Below are positions 1-9,594 of a stretch of 64,000 nucleotides of DNA, in pieces. Each line of letters opens with the position of its first letter. Position 1 is the stretch's first letter. Source of the stretch: Anagrus nilaparvatae (lineage: Eukaryota; Arthropoda; Insecta; Hymenoptera; Mymaridae); assembly GCA_022575985.1 (NCBI GenBank), contig JAKSXM010000269.1:3038001-3102000 (forward strand). Reading direction: 5' to 3'. A model generated the notes under the pieces. That model did no database searches, was not told the origin of the DNA, and was given only the letters and a program-made list of their open reading frames with translations. Position numbers and translations under genes: made by a program.

Positions 1-393
1 ATTTAAAAAAAAAAATTGCAACAAGTAAATTAATTGTTGAAGAAACTTCTATTCGATTTTTAAATAAATTGTGGTTTTCGTATAAAAGATATTTTAATTA
101 GAAAAAATAAAAAACCGATGAAAATTTTAAGCTGTCAACGTCGACGTTTAAAATACGCGCATAATATTATAATAATAATCATGTAAATAAAATCGCGCGG
201 CTACAAACATTGTGCGACGTTGTCGTACTTTTTTTTTTATTTAAGAAACCACGAAAAATGATCTGTCAAAATACCGTAATTTTAATTGTCTGGTGAAGAA
301 CCTTAATACATTTGTATTGAATACCGCGCGTATCCCTCTTAACTTAAGTAAAATTAACTTTTATAAAAGTTACTTTTATATATTCCTTTTATT
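1..393. other. AT-rich noncoding flank
   Basis: Very AT-rich sequence with homopolymer runs. I see no coding frame, RNA gene or clear repeat structure. It probably belongs to an upstream intron of the unk gene. Confidence 0.5.
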
Positions 394-665
394 TTATAAT
401 TTTAATCTCCAATTCTCATAATTTTTTCTATGTTTTACGTGCAAAGTTTTCCTAATAAAAAAAGGGAAACCACATGACTTACTAAAATTTGCCATTCCCC
501 TCAGGGCGAATAACTTGTCTGCGACACACTCAATGAAAGTGCATTGAGTTAAGTTGTTCCAGAAAGCTATGTCCAGCATCTCTGATTCTAGTACATCTTT
601 AATAAGGTGGCCTGAACTACCTTCCTCCATCCTTAGCCTCATAATGTGCCGGGCTTAGGACGATG
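394..665 (-). pseudogene. R1-like non-LTR retrotransposon, 5' leader relic
   Basis: Read on the minus strand from about 665 down, this block resembles the 5' leader of the R1-like element that starts near 19320 on the plus strand. Shared blocks include AGGCTAAGGATGGAGGAAGG-type sequence, CAGGCCACCTT, CTAGAATCA and ATAGCTTTCTGGAAC. I judge about 70% identity over roughly 120 bp by eye. It can be read as an open frame of 82 codons (394-642), but I do not recognise that product and think the frame is fortuitous. Beyond its 5' end (666-710) lies an AAT/AAC-rich simple repeat, as at the other R1-like copies here. It is a diverged, truncated, non-functional copy. Confidence 0.5.
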
Positions 666-2257
666 TACCGGAGCTAATTAAAAATCATAATAACAACAAT
701 AATGATAAAAATAAAAAAAAAAAAATCTGCTTCAGTAAAACATTTACAGACAAAATATCCACATTTATTATTAAATGATCAATTAATTTTTAATCCAAAT
801 TATTTATATGACACAGCAATAAAATATTTAAATCATAATAATAACCATAATAATTCAAAATAATTTTAAATAATAAAAATAATGTTAAATTTAAAATATA
901 AAATAGTAATAGGTGTAGGTTGTTTTAGGAAACAGAAAATAGCCACAATTTTTCCTTTATATTTTCTTTTTTATTATATTTATTAATTTATTAAATAAAA
1001 AATTATATATTGATATGGGTTAGTCGTTCATATATTTGATATTTATTAAAGTAAAATGAAATCTATACCTATATATATTTTTTAATCGTTAAGTTATAAA
1101 ATCTTTGATACATTATAAATTTAATTTATTACTTACTGAGCATAAAATATAATTAGAATTCCGAGCAGAAAGCTACTTTTTAAAAAGATGTGAACAAAAT
1201 AACATTCGTAGTTTTAAATAACATTTGTACTTACTTGAAAAATCAGTTTTTTATTCCTTTCACTATAATAAAAGGAAATCATATAATTTATATTTCAATG
1301 CGTATATAAAAACTCTTCTCTCATATTAGACATCAAACTTGTGGACAATTGAAGTTGCTGTACTTTTGAAGATTAAAAAATTGCCTCTTTTTAATACTTG
1401 CCTTTTTTCCATCATTTTTTACTTCTTCACTGGAAATTTTGACTATTTTTAGGTTAAAACTTCGAATAATTTTTATAGTGAAATTTTCCTAATTAAAAGT
1501 TTCATCCAGATTTTCTGTTTTCATTGGATATATTTATTTTGGTTATGGATTTTCGAAAAGTGTGTTTTCACATTCTTCCAACCAATATAATCCAGGCTTA
1601 AGAAAGCTGCGTTGATATAATAGAATCCGATATTATATCTTGATTTTATTTTTTTTTTATTTGTTCCAGATGAATGTAATGAAAAGTTTCATTAATAACG
1701 ATCTATTGATTCCTTAAAAAGTTAAAAGTGACTCATTTTTTTATACTGAAAATTTCATTGATAAATTTAGTAACCAAACGTTTAGCAGTTACATTTTTGT
1801 AATCTCATGCAACAGTTCTTGCCTCTAGCAAAATAATATTTCAAATGACTGTTAAAGGAGTATAAGCGATTTTTTATATACTTTAACTTGAACTTGAGTT
1901 TTATGAAGTAACACTCAGCTATTTTATCGTTGTAAAAGTCAGACATTTTGAATCCCCTTCACAAATAATCTAAAAACATTATTCAAAATTGACTGCCGAT
2001 GCTTAAGGTAATGTGGCACGGGGGTCAAAAATGAAATTAAATAAAAAAAAATGACGTCCCATAATTTTTTTGCACCAGCGTTTCCGTTTATGCATATAAA
2101 GTCCGAAAATAAAGCGTTTTAATTCGTAAGGTCGGCACTTTCTGCGCATGCGCAGTTTTCGGATTTTTAAAAATATTATTCTAAATATTTTGAATTTATC
2201 TTGATTTAAGTTGTTTTTTAACATAGAAACATCTACCAATATACTACATTTGTATCT
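666..2257. other. AT-rich intronic sequence with a 14-bp palindrome
   Basis: Mostly AT-rich DNA with no supported gene. A simple repeat of AAT/AAC type follows the R1-like relic at 666-720. At 2142-2155 there is a perfect 14-bp palindrome, CTGCGCATGCGCAG. Its core matches the consensus bound by NRF-1/Ewg proteins, but nothing else suggests a promoter. An open frame on the minus strand at 2003-2239 is not recognisable and has low-complexity composition. Confidence 0.4.
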
Positions 2258-2320
2258 TTGTGTGTATGTGTATATATATATGAGTGTGTGTGTGTGTGTG
2301 CGTGTGTTTTTGTGTGTAGG
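2258..2320. repeat. TG-rich microsatellite
   Basis: Imperfect (TG)n with a short (TA)n segment, followed by TAGGTATTAGGTATT. It is a simple repeat of no evident function. Confidence 0.85.
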
Positions 2321-3099
2321 TATTAGGTATTATGCAGTAATCAATTCGTATAGGAATGTTTATTTCTAAAAACAATAATTTTTAGGGTTAATGTTTTTTT
2401 ATATTGAATAATTTATTAAATAATTTATTAAACAAAATATAAGAAAAGAGTTTATAAAAATTTGACAACATACACTGAATATCTTTTTTGTTTGATGATA
2501 AGTCGTTAACGTTACTAACTATTTGTTGATCCTGAAGCCAAATTTTGGGGAGTAGAGCTCCAAAATAATTGCCAATTTGCCTTAAATATTCTTTTGTTTT
2601 TGTTTTTACTTTTTTTATAAGATTAAATTTAAAAAATTTTTTTAAATAAATATTGAGACGGTACGGTGGGGGGCCCAGAGTACCTTAGATTCTTTACTGA
2701 AGTTAAAAATGCCAGATCTGTTAGGATGGGTTATGGTTAACACAATAATAAGACGTCGTTTAATTTAACAAAAAATAATAATAAATTATTCAAAATAGAA
2801 TGTCTTGTAGTATATTAATTAACAGTTCATATTTCAAATACTTTCTGATTCTATATAAACCAATTGTATTTTATTATTTACAAAAGTTTGTTGTGTATGT
2901 AGCAATTTTTTATATAAACCAAAATTGAATTTATTTAATTAAAAGAAATTTATTAATAACAATAAGTTTATATTGTAACGCAATTTATATAAAGCAAAAT
3001 TCTTTAATCACGTTATCCGCGGTTGGCGATCTAGTCAAAACGCGAATAACAAAATAAATTTCAAAATAAAAAAATTATTATAAAAAATAAACGCCGCTT

Positions 3100-3600
3100 T
3101 AGTTAACGTTGCACTTGGAGCAACTCCAAGTGAAACTTACACATACGGGAATTCAGAACGACGAGAGCAACTCACCGCCGAGTAGTTATAGCTTGGCAAA
3201 AGGCCTCTGACGTCACGCGGTTGGTAACCAGACCCGCATGACCATCTACTAGCACTGTGCCGAAATCTCAGTATCGCCCTTGATTATAATGGCCACTTCG
3301 AGAGAGCAACTCAAACAAAGAAACCACTATAATAAAGAACGTTACCTGTAGAAGAGGCATCCAACTTCTACTGATTCCGTACAATGGCAGGTAGTGGCAG
3401 CACCAGACTTCCTTAACCAAGCTATTACTAGTACAGAGAGAGCATCTCAGCTCTGTACGCCCGTAATGTATACTAGGTGGTAGCCAACCTATATATTTTA
3501 CTTGGAGCACCTCCAAGAGCAGTGATAACTAGAGCAACTCAAGTTACCTGAGATGTCCGTTGTGTATCACAGCCGGAGATCAATTGATACTTTTCTCGTG
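3100..3600. repeat. GC-richer block bounded by short perfect hairpins
   Basis: This block is clearly richer in GC than its surroundings. It starts with a perfect hairpin at 3112-3132 (arms CACTTGGAG and CTCCAAGTG, loop CAA) and carries a second at 3501-3517 (CTTGGAG, loop CAC, CTCCAAG). The near-palindromic word GAGCAACTC recurs in between and just after. A further inverted pair (GTACAGAG and CTCTGTAC) lies near 3432-3460. An 82-codon minus-strand frame at 3268-3516 is unrecognised. It could be an unclassified repeat or part of a mobile element; I cannot assign it. Confidence 0.45.
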
Positions 3601-4098
3601 TCTTTGCGCCGTATTTATATGTTTTCGTTCGCATTAACGCGTATAAGATAATAAGAGATATCTCAAGGAGTGAGATAACAAAACAAAGAAGTAATTCTTT
3701 GGAGTTAAAGAAAATTGAAATGAATGACTAGATACGCGTTAATTTACGTTTAAAATATAAATTTGCACTTTGACTTTAATTATTAACAAAAAATACTTTC
3801 GATTTATTAAAATTAAGTAATAAAAATTAAAGTAAAAAAAATACAAAATACTATCATGTGTTTTCTATTATGTAGCAGTATAACTATAGTCATATTGTTG
3901 TAAGCGCATGCGTCAACTTACTTTCACAGTGTGTGTACGTGATCTTTGATCACGTAAGCACACTTGGCTGATAAATTAATAAAAAATGTAGGTTGGGGTT
4001 AGGTTATGAGAGGGTATGATAAAACAAAAAAAAATAGTAATTAATTAAATGGTTTATTGATGGAGTACCCATCATACCGTCTCAATATATATATTTAC
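3601..4098. other. AT-rich intronic sequence with one short hairpin
   Basis: No gene seen. A perfect 8-bp-arm hairpin, ACGTGATC with loop TTT and GATCACGT, is at 3937-3955. Confidence 0.4.
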
Positions 4099-4283
4099 AA
4101 GGGGAGTTCAATACATTTGGAACACCGGATTAGACCAAATGGTTATGGATGAGTTTGTTATGTTGAAAAAACATGCCGACTACCCTCCGTTCCTTCCAAT
4201 GGGCCTTCTGGGCCTAGAAACGCAGGGCTCAATGTTATAAAATAGGATTTTTTGGTAATTTTCAAAGAAACGCTAAAACCTCG
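4099..4283 (+). repeat. Dispersed repeat, copy 1
   Basis: About 185 bp that recur in reverse orientation at 28747-28931. Matching blocks include GGGGAGTTCAATACATTTGG, ACATGCCGACTACCCTCC-type sequence and ATTACCAAAAAACCCTATTT (complementary in the two copies). A weak fragment is near 52560-52650. It has no coding capacity and is probably part of a non-autonomous element. Confidence 0.7.
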
Positions 4284-4544
4284 CAAGTTAACCAAAACTC
4301 TTCTAGATGGTCTCATTTTTTTGGTTTAAGTATCACCTTTCATACGCCGTAAACCGCAATTTATTATCACTAATTCTCTCATCACTATAGCCAATTAACC
4401 AAATTAGTCACGAACCTAATTTCGTGTTTCAGAATTCTCAAATTTGGGGCTATATGGCCCGAAAAATGATGCAAGCTAAGGATTTTGAGCTTTGATCTAC
4501 TTTCCAAGTAATCAGAAAACCAAAAAGATTTTCAGTGTTTGCTT

Positions 4545-4876
4545 TCACATAAATAAATATATGATAACTGTTCTCACAAAAATAAATATTTGATAACTGT
4601 TCTTGCAAAAATAAATATTTGATAACTGTTTTCACAAAAATAAGAAACGGGTTTTTTATCATATAAATTGTCCTAATAAAATAAAAAATATATTTCTTAT
4701 TTTATTTAGACTACATAGAAAACATAAATATGTAGCCTGAATAAAATAAAAAGCATATTTCTGATATTATTAGGACATTTTATGGCAAAAAAACCGTTTT
4801 TTATTTTTGTGAAAACAGTGATCAAACATTTATTTTTGTGAGAACAGTTATCAAATAATTATTTTTGTGAAAACAT
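4545..4876. repeat. Foldback repeat with iterated ~30-bp units
   Basis: The left half contains three units of about 30 bp (GATAACTGTTCTCACAAAAA and ATAAATATTT). The right half (4790-4876) carries the reverse complement of the same units. The two halves meet at a short hairpin near 4711-4735 (CTACATA and TATGTAG). The whole forms a ~330-bp palindrome with tandemly repeated arms, typical of a Foldback-type non-autonomous element. A 70-codon minus-strand frame at 4450-4662 is only the repeat read through. Confidence 0.75.
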
Positions 4877-5042
4877 ATGTTGTAAAATATTTATAAACTT
4901 TTTTTCTTATATTTTTTTAATAAATTATTCAATAAATTATTCAATTTGTAATATGATAAATTTAGCATAAAATAATAATAATAATAAGTTTAATTAATTA
5001 AAGATAATTAGAAAACCTCTATCATATTACAAAGTAATTTAG

Positions 5043-5101
5043 AAAATGATGATGAGACTCGAGGTACGAGAAAAGGATCGCCGAAACCAAAATTAACAAA
5101 A
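5043..5101 (+). CDS. unk: Probable internal exon of unkempt
   Basis: Fifty-nine bases lie between an acceptor-like TAATTTAG and a donor-like GTATAA. In the frame that ends in phase 0 they encode a charged peptide with TRKGSPKPKLTK. The next exon (6965) begins in phase 0, so the two join cleanly across a 1.86-kb intron. The Arg/Lys-Ser-Pro stretch suits the linker that lies before the conserved central region in Unkempt proteins, but it is too short to prove homology. The donor is weaker than those of the next exons. It could be chance, so I give moderate confidence. Confidence 0.4.
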
Positions 5102-6187
5102 GTATAAATATCGACTCCGTTTTCTTATACCGCGTGTTCAGAGGAGATCCGTTAATGTATATGTTATAGCGCAAATATAACTTATACTAACTAACTATGA
5201 CGGGAACTATCAGGAGGCTTCTGATAAATGCAATTAATTATAAGAATTTTATACAAATAAAGAACCAGTTTACATAGACTTACCCGTATATATTAGGTGC
5301 TAGATTTAAAAATATAAATTGAATATTTATTAATGATATTGAATTTTAATAATAATCAAATATAAATTTATGTACAAAAGAATCTTAACCTAAATTATGG
5401 CGTGATATTCGTAAGAATACACGATGCGAGGCGATTTTAATTCAAGTCTAATATTTTAGTATTTCAATTAAAATATTTAAACGCGTGAGAGAAGGTAGCG
5501 ACCGCGACCACTTATTTTGGTCAATAAAGACCACCTTTTCTCACAATTTTTTTTTTTTTACATATTAAAGTATAGTATAGAGGGGATATGAGAATCCTGT
5601 TTTGGCGCTTCCTTTTTTGGCACAACTAGATGCTATACAAAAAATTATGTACCAACTTTTTTTTTGTTTCATCGAGTTGTGTTTAAAATTTGCTCTGTAC
5701 AGTTTCTCGAACATACTTACAGACACACATACCTTCGTATAAGCATGTTAGAGGCATCGAAATGACTTGGGGACAAAATTTCTTCACAAATTAGACAATT
5801 TTAAGAACCTTTCGTTTTTTGACCTGACAAAATGATAAGGCACGATTTCATCTGTATATTACATAAATAGTGATCGTGCCTAAAAAGGTTTTGAAGCGAT
5901 CTTGCCATGGTGGAGCTTTGGAGCTATCAAGCTCCGTAGCCGCCAAAGTTGAGACTTTTGAGTTTTGTGCTCAAAAGACTTGTTCAGAATGATAAAATCT
6001 ACAACATATCCAAAATTCGGCCAATTTGACCGAAAGGCAAAATCGCATACTTTTGCGCGGGGTCCTTTTTGCCGTGGAACGAACAGATGATCGTTATAAC
6101 CGTGTGTTTGTGAGTTGCAGTAGCAAATGTTTGAGTTAATCTCAAATAAGTAAATATGAAATAAATAAGTAAATAAAGAATTTTTTG
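5102..6187. other. Intronic sequence, no gene seen
   Basis: AT-rich intron between the probable unk exon and the exon at 6965. A minus-strand open frame at 5880-6305 overlaps the dispersed repeat that follows and is not recognisable as a protein. Confidence 0.4.
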
Positions 6188-6374
6188 CACTCCCGGACGT
6201 AAAACTCGTGTGTAAAAAGTTTTCTAAACTCGTTCTACTCCTAGGTGGGCAAAAAATAGTGTAAGCACCATGGGTGAAATACTTTAGAAACGAGCGAGAA
6301 TACATATAACTCGTGCCCGGCTTCGCCGAGCACTCGAGCTAGTGCTCACGCTAGTGCCGAAACTTTTACGCCCT
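6188..6374 (-). repeat. Dispersed ACTAGCGTGAGC repeat, copy 1
   Basis: The reverse complement of this block matches 49198-49380. Shared parts are GGGCGTAAA, several ACTAGCGT/GCACTAGC words, AAGTATTTCGCCCATGGTGC-like sequence and TTTTTTGCCC. A shorter related fragment with repeated GGGCAAAAAA is at 8567-8630. The repeat is rich in inverted words and noncoding, so it is probably a MITE family. Confidence 0.65.
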
Positions 6375-6439
6375 GGATACTTAATATACAATTATGAAAA
6401 TTAAATTTAAGAAGATTAACTGTTAAAAAAAAGGGAAAC

Positions 6440-6720
6440 AAATAGATACTTTTTTTTGCATGCGAGCAAGGTTGGCAATATAATTTATACATACGCCTGG
6501 GTGAGAATGCGTTACGCATATCTAGGGCCGGAGCCTAGATTATGTCTGACTCCATGCTAACATGTTCACCGACTAAACTCACCCCCCATAAAACATCCTG
6601 CGCCTAGTATTCTCAAAACCGGAATCACTTTTTCAAGTATAACTACAGTTTTGAGGTCTAGGTCATAGACCTTCATCCTGCCTACAGAACCTGTTTTCTT
6701 CCTAATATTCGATTTTTCTT
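6440..6720 (-). pseudogene. R1-like non-LTR element, 3' UTR relic
   Basis: On the plus strand this block shares GGTGAGAATGC, ATGTTCACCGACTAAACTCACCCC and a tail ending in CTTCATCC with 17285-17530, which is the 3' UTR of the minus-strand R1-like element. It therefore looks like a 5'-truncated 3' end in minus orientation. A run of T at 6451-6458 could be the reverse complement of its poly(A) tail. Sequence similarity is patchy, and no coding part remains. Confidence 0.5.
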
Positions 6721-6964
6721 TTAAGTATTATAATAAAAACAGGATACTAGCCTCAACGTGGTGAAGAGTTTAAGATACGAAAGTATTTTCATACTACAAA
6801 CAGCGTCTATGAAACTCTTACTCTATAGGGACGCGAACCTTTGACGTATATATTAAAGTATCTCTATTTACATAAAGTCGCGAGATAAAATAAAAAACTG
6901 TTATTTTTATTAGTATTCATTAGAGTTTTTAAAGTATATAAATTAATATATATTAATTTTATAG

Positions 6965-7114
6965 AATGGAAGTGGAGAAATTTCAGAGTCAGCAAGTACC
7001 AGTAGTAATGAAAGTATTGGTTCACATAATAAAGCACCTGGAGCTCAATTACATAACTCTGGACAACAAAAATTATCCAATATGATCTACAACTCCAATT
7101 CTGTTTTTCAAACA
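6965..7114 (+). CDS. unk: Unkempt, internal exon
   Basis: A 150-bp open segment (50 codons, phase 0 at both ends) lies between ATTTTATAG and the strong donor GTAAGT. It encodes a Ser/Asn-rich peptide with SHNKAPGAQL near the middle. From memory, this resembles the KAPGFERED stretch in the linker of vertebrate UNK, downstream of the CCCH zinc fingers. Unkempt is a cytoplasmic RNA-binding protein that represses translation and acts in neuronal development; this exon belongs to the disordered linker and not the RNA-binding fingers. A typical 79-bp intron leads to the next exon. The call is by recognition without alignment, but the run of exons with matched phases supports it. Confidence 0.72.
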
Positions 7115-7193
7115 GTAAGTAAAAAATTGTCGATAAATGATTATTTTATTTGCCAACAGATATAAGAATAATTTTTTTATGATTACATTACAG

Positions 7194-7368
7194 TCTGATA
7201 TACGGAAACAAATAATGGCTATAGAAAATGATCCTCTTCTGAGTAAAACTGAAAAATCTAAGAAAAAACAAAGTCTTTTTATAACTTATAATTTGAATTC
7301 AATGAATCCTACTGCAGCATCACTTTCAAATTCCTTTTATTCAAATGATACCGTTGAGTCTGTAGTTG
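7194..7368 (+). CDS. unk: Unkempt, internal exon
   Basis: This 175-bp exon starts after ATTACATTACAG and ends before GTAAGA, leaving one base (G) of a split glycine codon. It encodes a basic segment (IRKQIMAIENDPLLSKTEK), a Ser/Asn linker, then NDTVESVV. The last part continues in the exon at 51086 as GNALEDIHFED. From memory, vertebrate UNK has DTVESVIESALDDLDLNEFG at this place, which is the best single support for the assignment. The intron that follows is 43,717 bp and packed with mobile elements. A frame read through into that intron gives only a few residues before a stop, consistent with splicing at GTAAGA. Confidence 0.82.
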
Positions 7369-7769
7369 GTAAGATTTTAAGCTTTATATTATTATAATCA
7401 ATAATTTAAGGTATAAGTACGGTTTACGAATTTGTAGAAATTGAAACGTGACAAAATGTTGCTATAGTTTGCACTATATTTGGTCACTTTTTTTCAATTA
7501 GTAGTAGTACTTGATTTCGATTTTTGCTTGCTACATGTAAAAAAAAAATAATTTGAACTTGCCGAGTACGTAAAAGAAATTACAATTCGTGCTTGGTATA
7601 CGTTAAGTTCAGCATTAAAAATAAATACATGATAATTATTTTTCGCTTTTTAATATTAGTAATATATTCCACGTATTAAACAAAAATTTACTTCTTAAGA
7701 GCCCGTATATTTAATCACAACTTTTAGGAGTCTCAAAATAAGATTGGGATTATCCTATCCTATCCGTTA

Positions 7770-9440
7770 TATATGTTACGCTCCGTTTGAGGAATGGGCC
7801 ATTTCGCGGAACGGGACGCTTATCGGCCCGTTCCGCGGAATGAGACGGTCACCTGTCCATTCCGCGAAATGGCCATAAAATCGGCCATTCCGCGGAACGG
7901 GGCATCAAATCTTACTCTCGTTCCCCGATTTGGGACAGTTGGTTTTTTTAAAGAATTATTCGTGAATTTTAATAATAAAAAAAAAATTATTTTATTTATT
8001 TCATAAAAAATATTTTCTTTTTAACTTTTATTAATAAAAAAAATTTTTTTCGTACATTTAAATTTTTATTTTTGTGTTGAATATCTCGTACAAAAAAAAA
8101 ACATAATGATTTATCATCATGTTTTATCATATGGTTGGACCATATGGTAAATCATTATGATTTATCATATGATTTACCATAAGGTATATATTTTTGATAA
8201 AAGAATTTCTGTTATCTCCTGGAGAACCTTCGGGATTAAAATGAACCCTCCTAGGAAAATCTGAAAACCTGGAGGTATAATTTTCATTTTTTCACCCCAA
8301 TGTATTTTCCGATTTTCCAAAATGGTGGACCGGGAAATTTGAAAAAAAGAACTCTACACTACCTAGGGGTTTTAGAGGTTAAGAAAACCGTTTTTATGAA
8401 TGAAAATTTTCATTCTTCCACCCAATATACTCTTTATCATTCACTTCATCAACTAAAAACTCAATTTGTACGGTCAGTTTTATGTGTTTACGTGTTTTTC
8501 TTAAGTAGTGTATAATAGCTATTTATTAAACAAGGGATTTTGTCCCGTGTTCTAAACAATAGTTTTACATATAATGGGCAAAAAAGCCGTCACCGCAGGG
8601 CAAAAAATAGGCTTTTTTTGCCCTAGACATGTAAAGTTCTTTTGTTAATGTTTTTTGGTTCGCCATCTTGGAAAATTGGAAAACATTTCGGAGTAAAAAA
8701 ATGATAATTTTCATTAATCAAAACCGTTTTCTTAACCTCGAAAACCTCCAAGTCAGGTAGAAAGTTGTTTTTTTCATGTTTTTTTGGTCCGCCATCTTGG
8801 AAAATCGGAAAATACATTGGGTTAAAAAATGAAAATTATACCTACAGGTTTTCAGCTTTTCCTAGGAGGATTAATTTTCATCCCGAAGGTTCTCCAGGAG
8901 ATAACAGAAATTATTTTATCAAAAATATATACCTTATGGTAAAGCATATGATACCAACCATATGATAAAACATGATGATAAATCATTATGTTTTTTTTTG
9001 TGCGAGATATTCAACACAAAAATATAATTTTAAATGTACGAAAAAAATTTTTTTTAATAATAAAAGTTAAAAAGAAAATATTTAAATAAGTAATAATTAA
9101 TAAATTTAATTTAAAAAAAAAAGAAAAAAAGTTGCTATTAATAAACAGTTAAAAAGAAAATATTTTTTATGAAATAAATAAAATAGTTTTTTTTTCATTA
9201 TTTTACTCAAAATCTTAAATAATTTTTTTTTTATTATTAAAATTCACGAATTATTCTTTAAAAAAACAAACTATCCCAAATCGGGGAACGAGAGTAAGAT
9301 TTGATGTCCCGTTCCGCGGAATGACCGATTTTATGGCCATTTCGCGGAATGGACAGGTGACCGTCTCATTCCGCGAAACAAGCCGATAAGCGTCCCATTC
9401 CGCGAAATGGCCCATTCCTCAAACGGAGCGTAACATATAC
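7770..9440. mobile_element. Foldback DNA element with CGCGGAA subterminal repeats
   Basis: Inverted arms of about 500 bp begin TGTTACGCTCCGTTTGAGG on the left (7774) and end with its complement on the right (to 9436), flanked on both sides by TATA. Each outer arm carries four copies of a TTCCGCGGAA-type palindromic word, such as 7801-7900 and 9310-9415; these could be binding sites for a transposase. The inner arms (8215-8340 and 8640-8900) include CTCCTGGAGAACCTTC and CAAGATGGCGGACC-type words, the latter repeated on the right. The centre (8410-8630) is single-copy plus a GGGCAAAAAA repeat fragment. Open frames inside are just repeat sequence. It is non-autonomous; the superfamily is uncertain. 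Confidence 0.75.
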
Positions 9441-9594
9441 ATAAATCTTTAATTTTGTATGTTTGTTTGTTTGTAAGAACGCGATAAAAGTTAAAAAAAT
9501 CAAAAGATGGCAAAAATTACCGAACAAAACATACACTATATAACATAGGCTAGGCCTCGTTTCACTAGTTTCGATTGATAACGACAAAAATTTT

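Noticed and set aside
1..6960. CCCH zinc-finger exons of unk upstream
   Set aside because: No open segment with the CCCH spacing was seen; only the short candidate exon at 5043-5101 could be supported.
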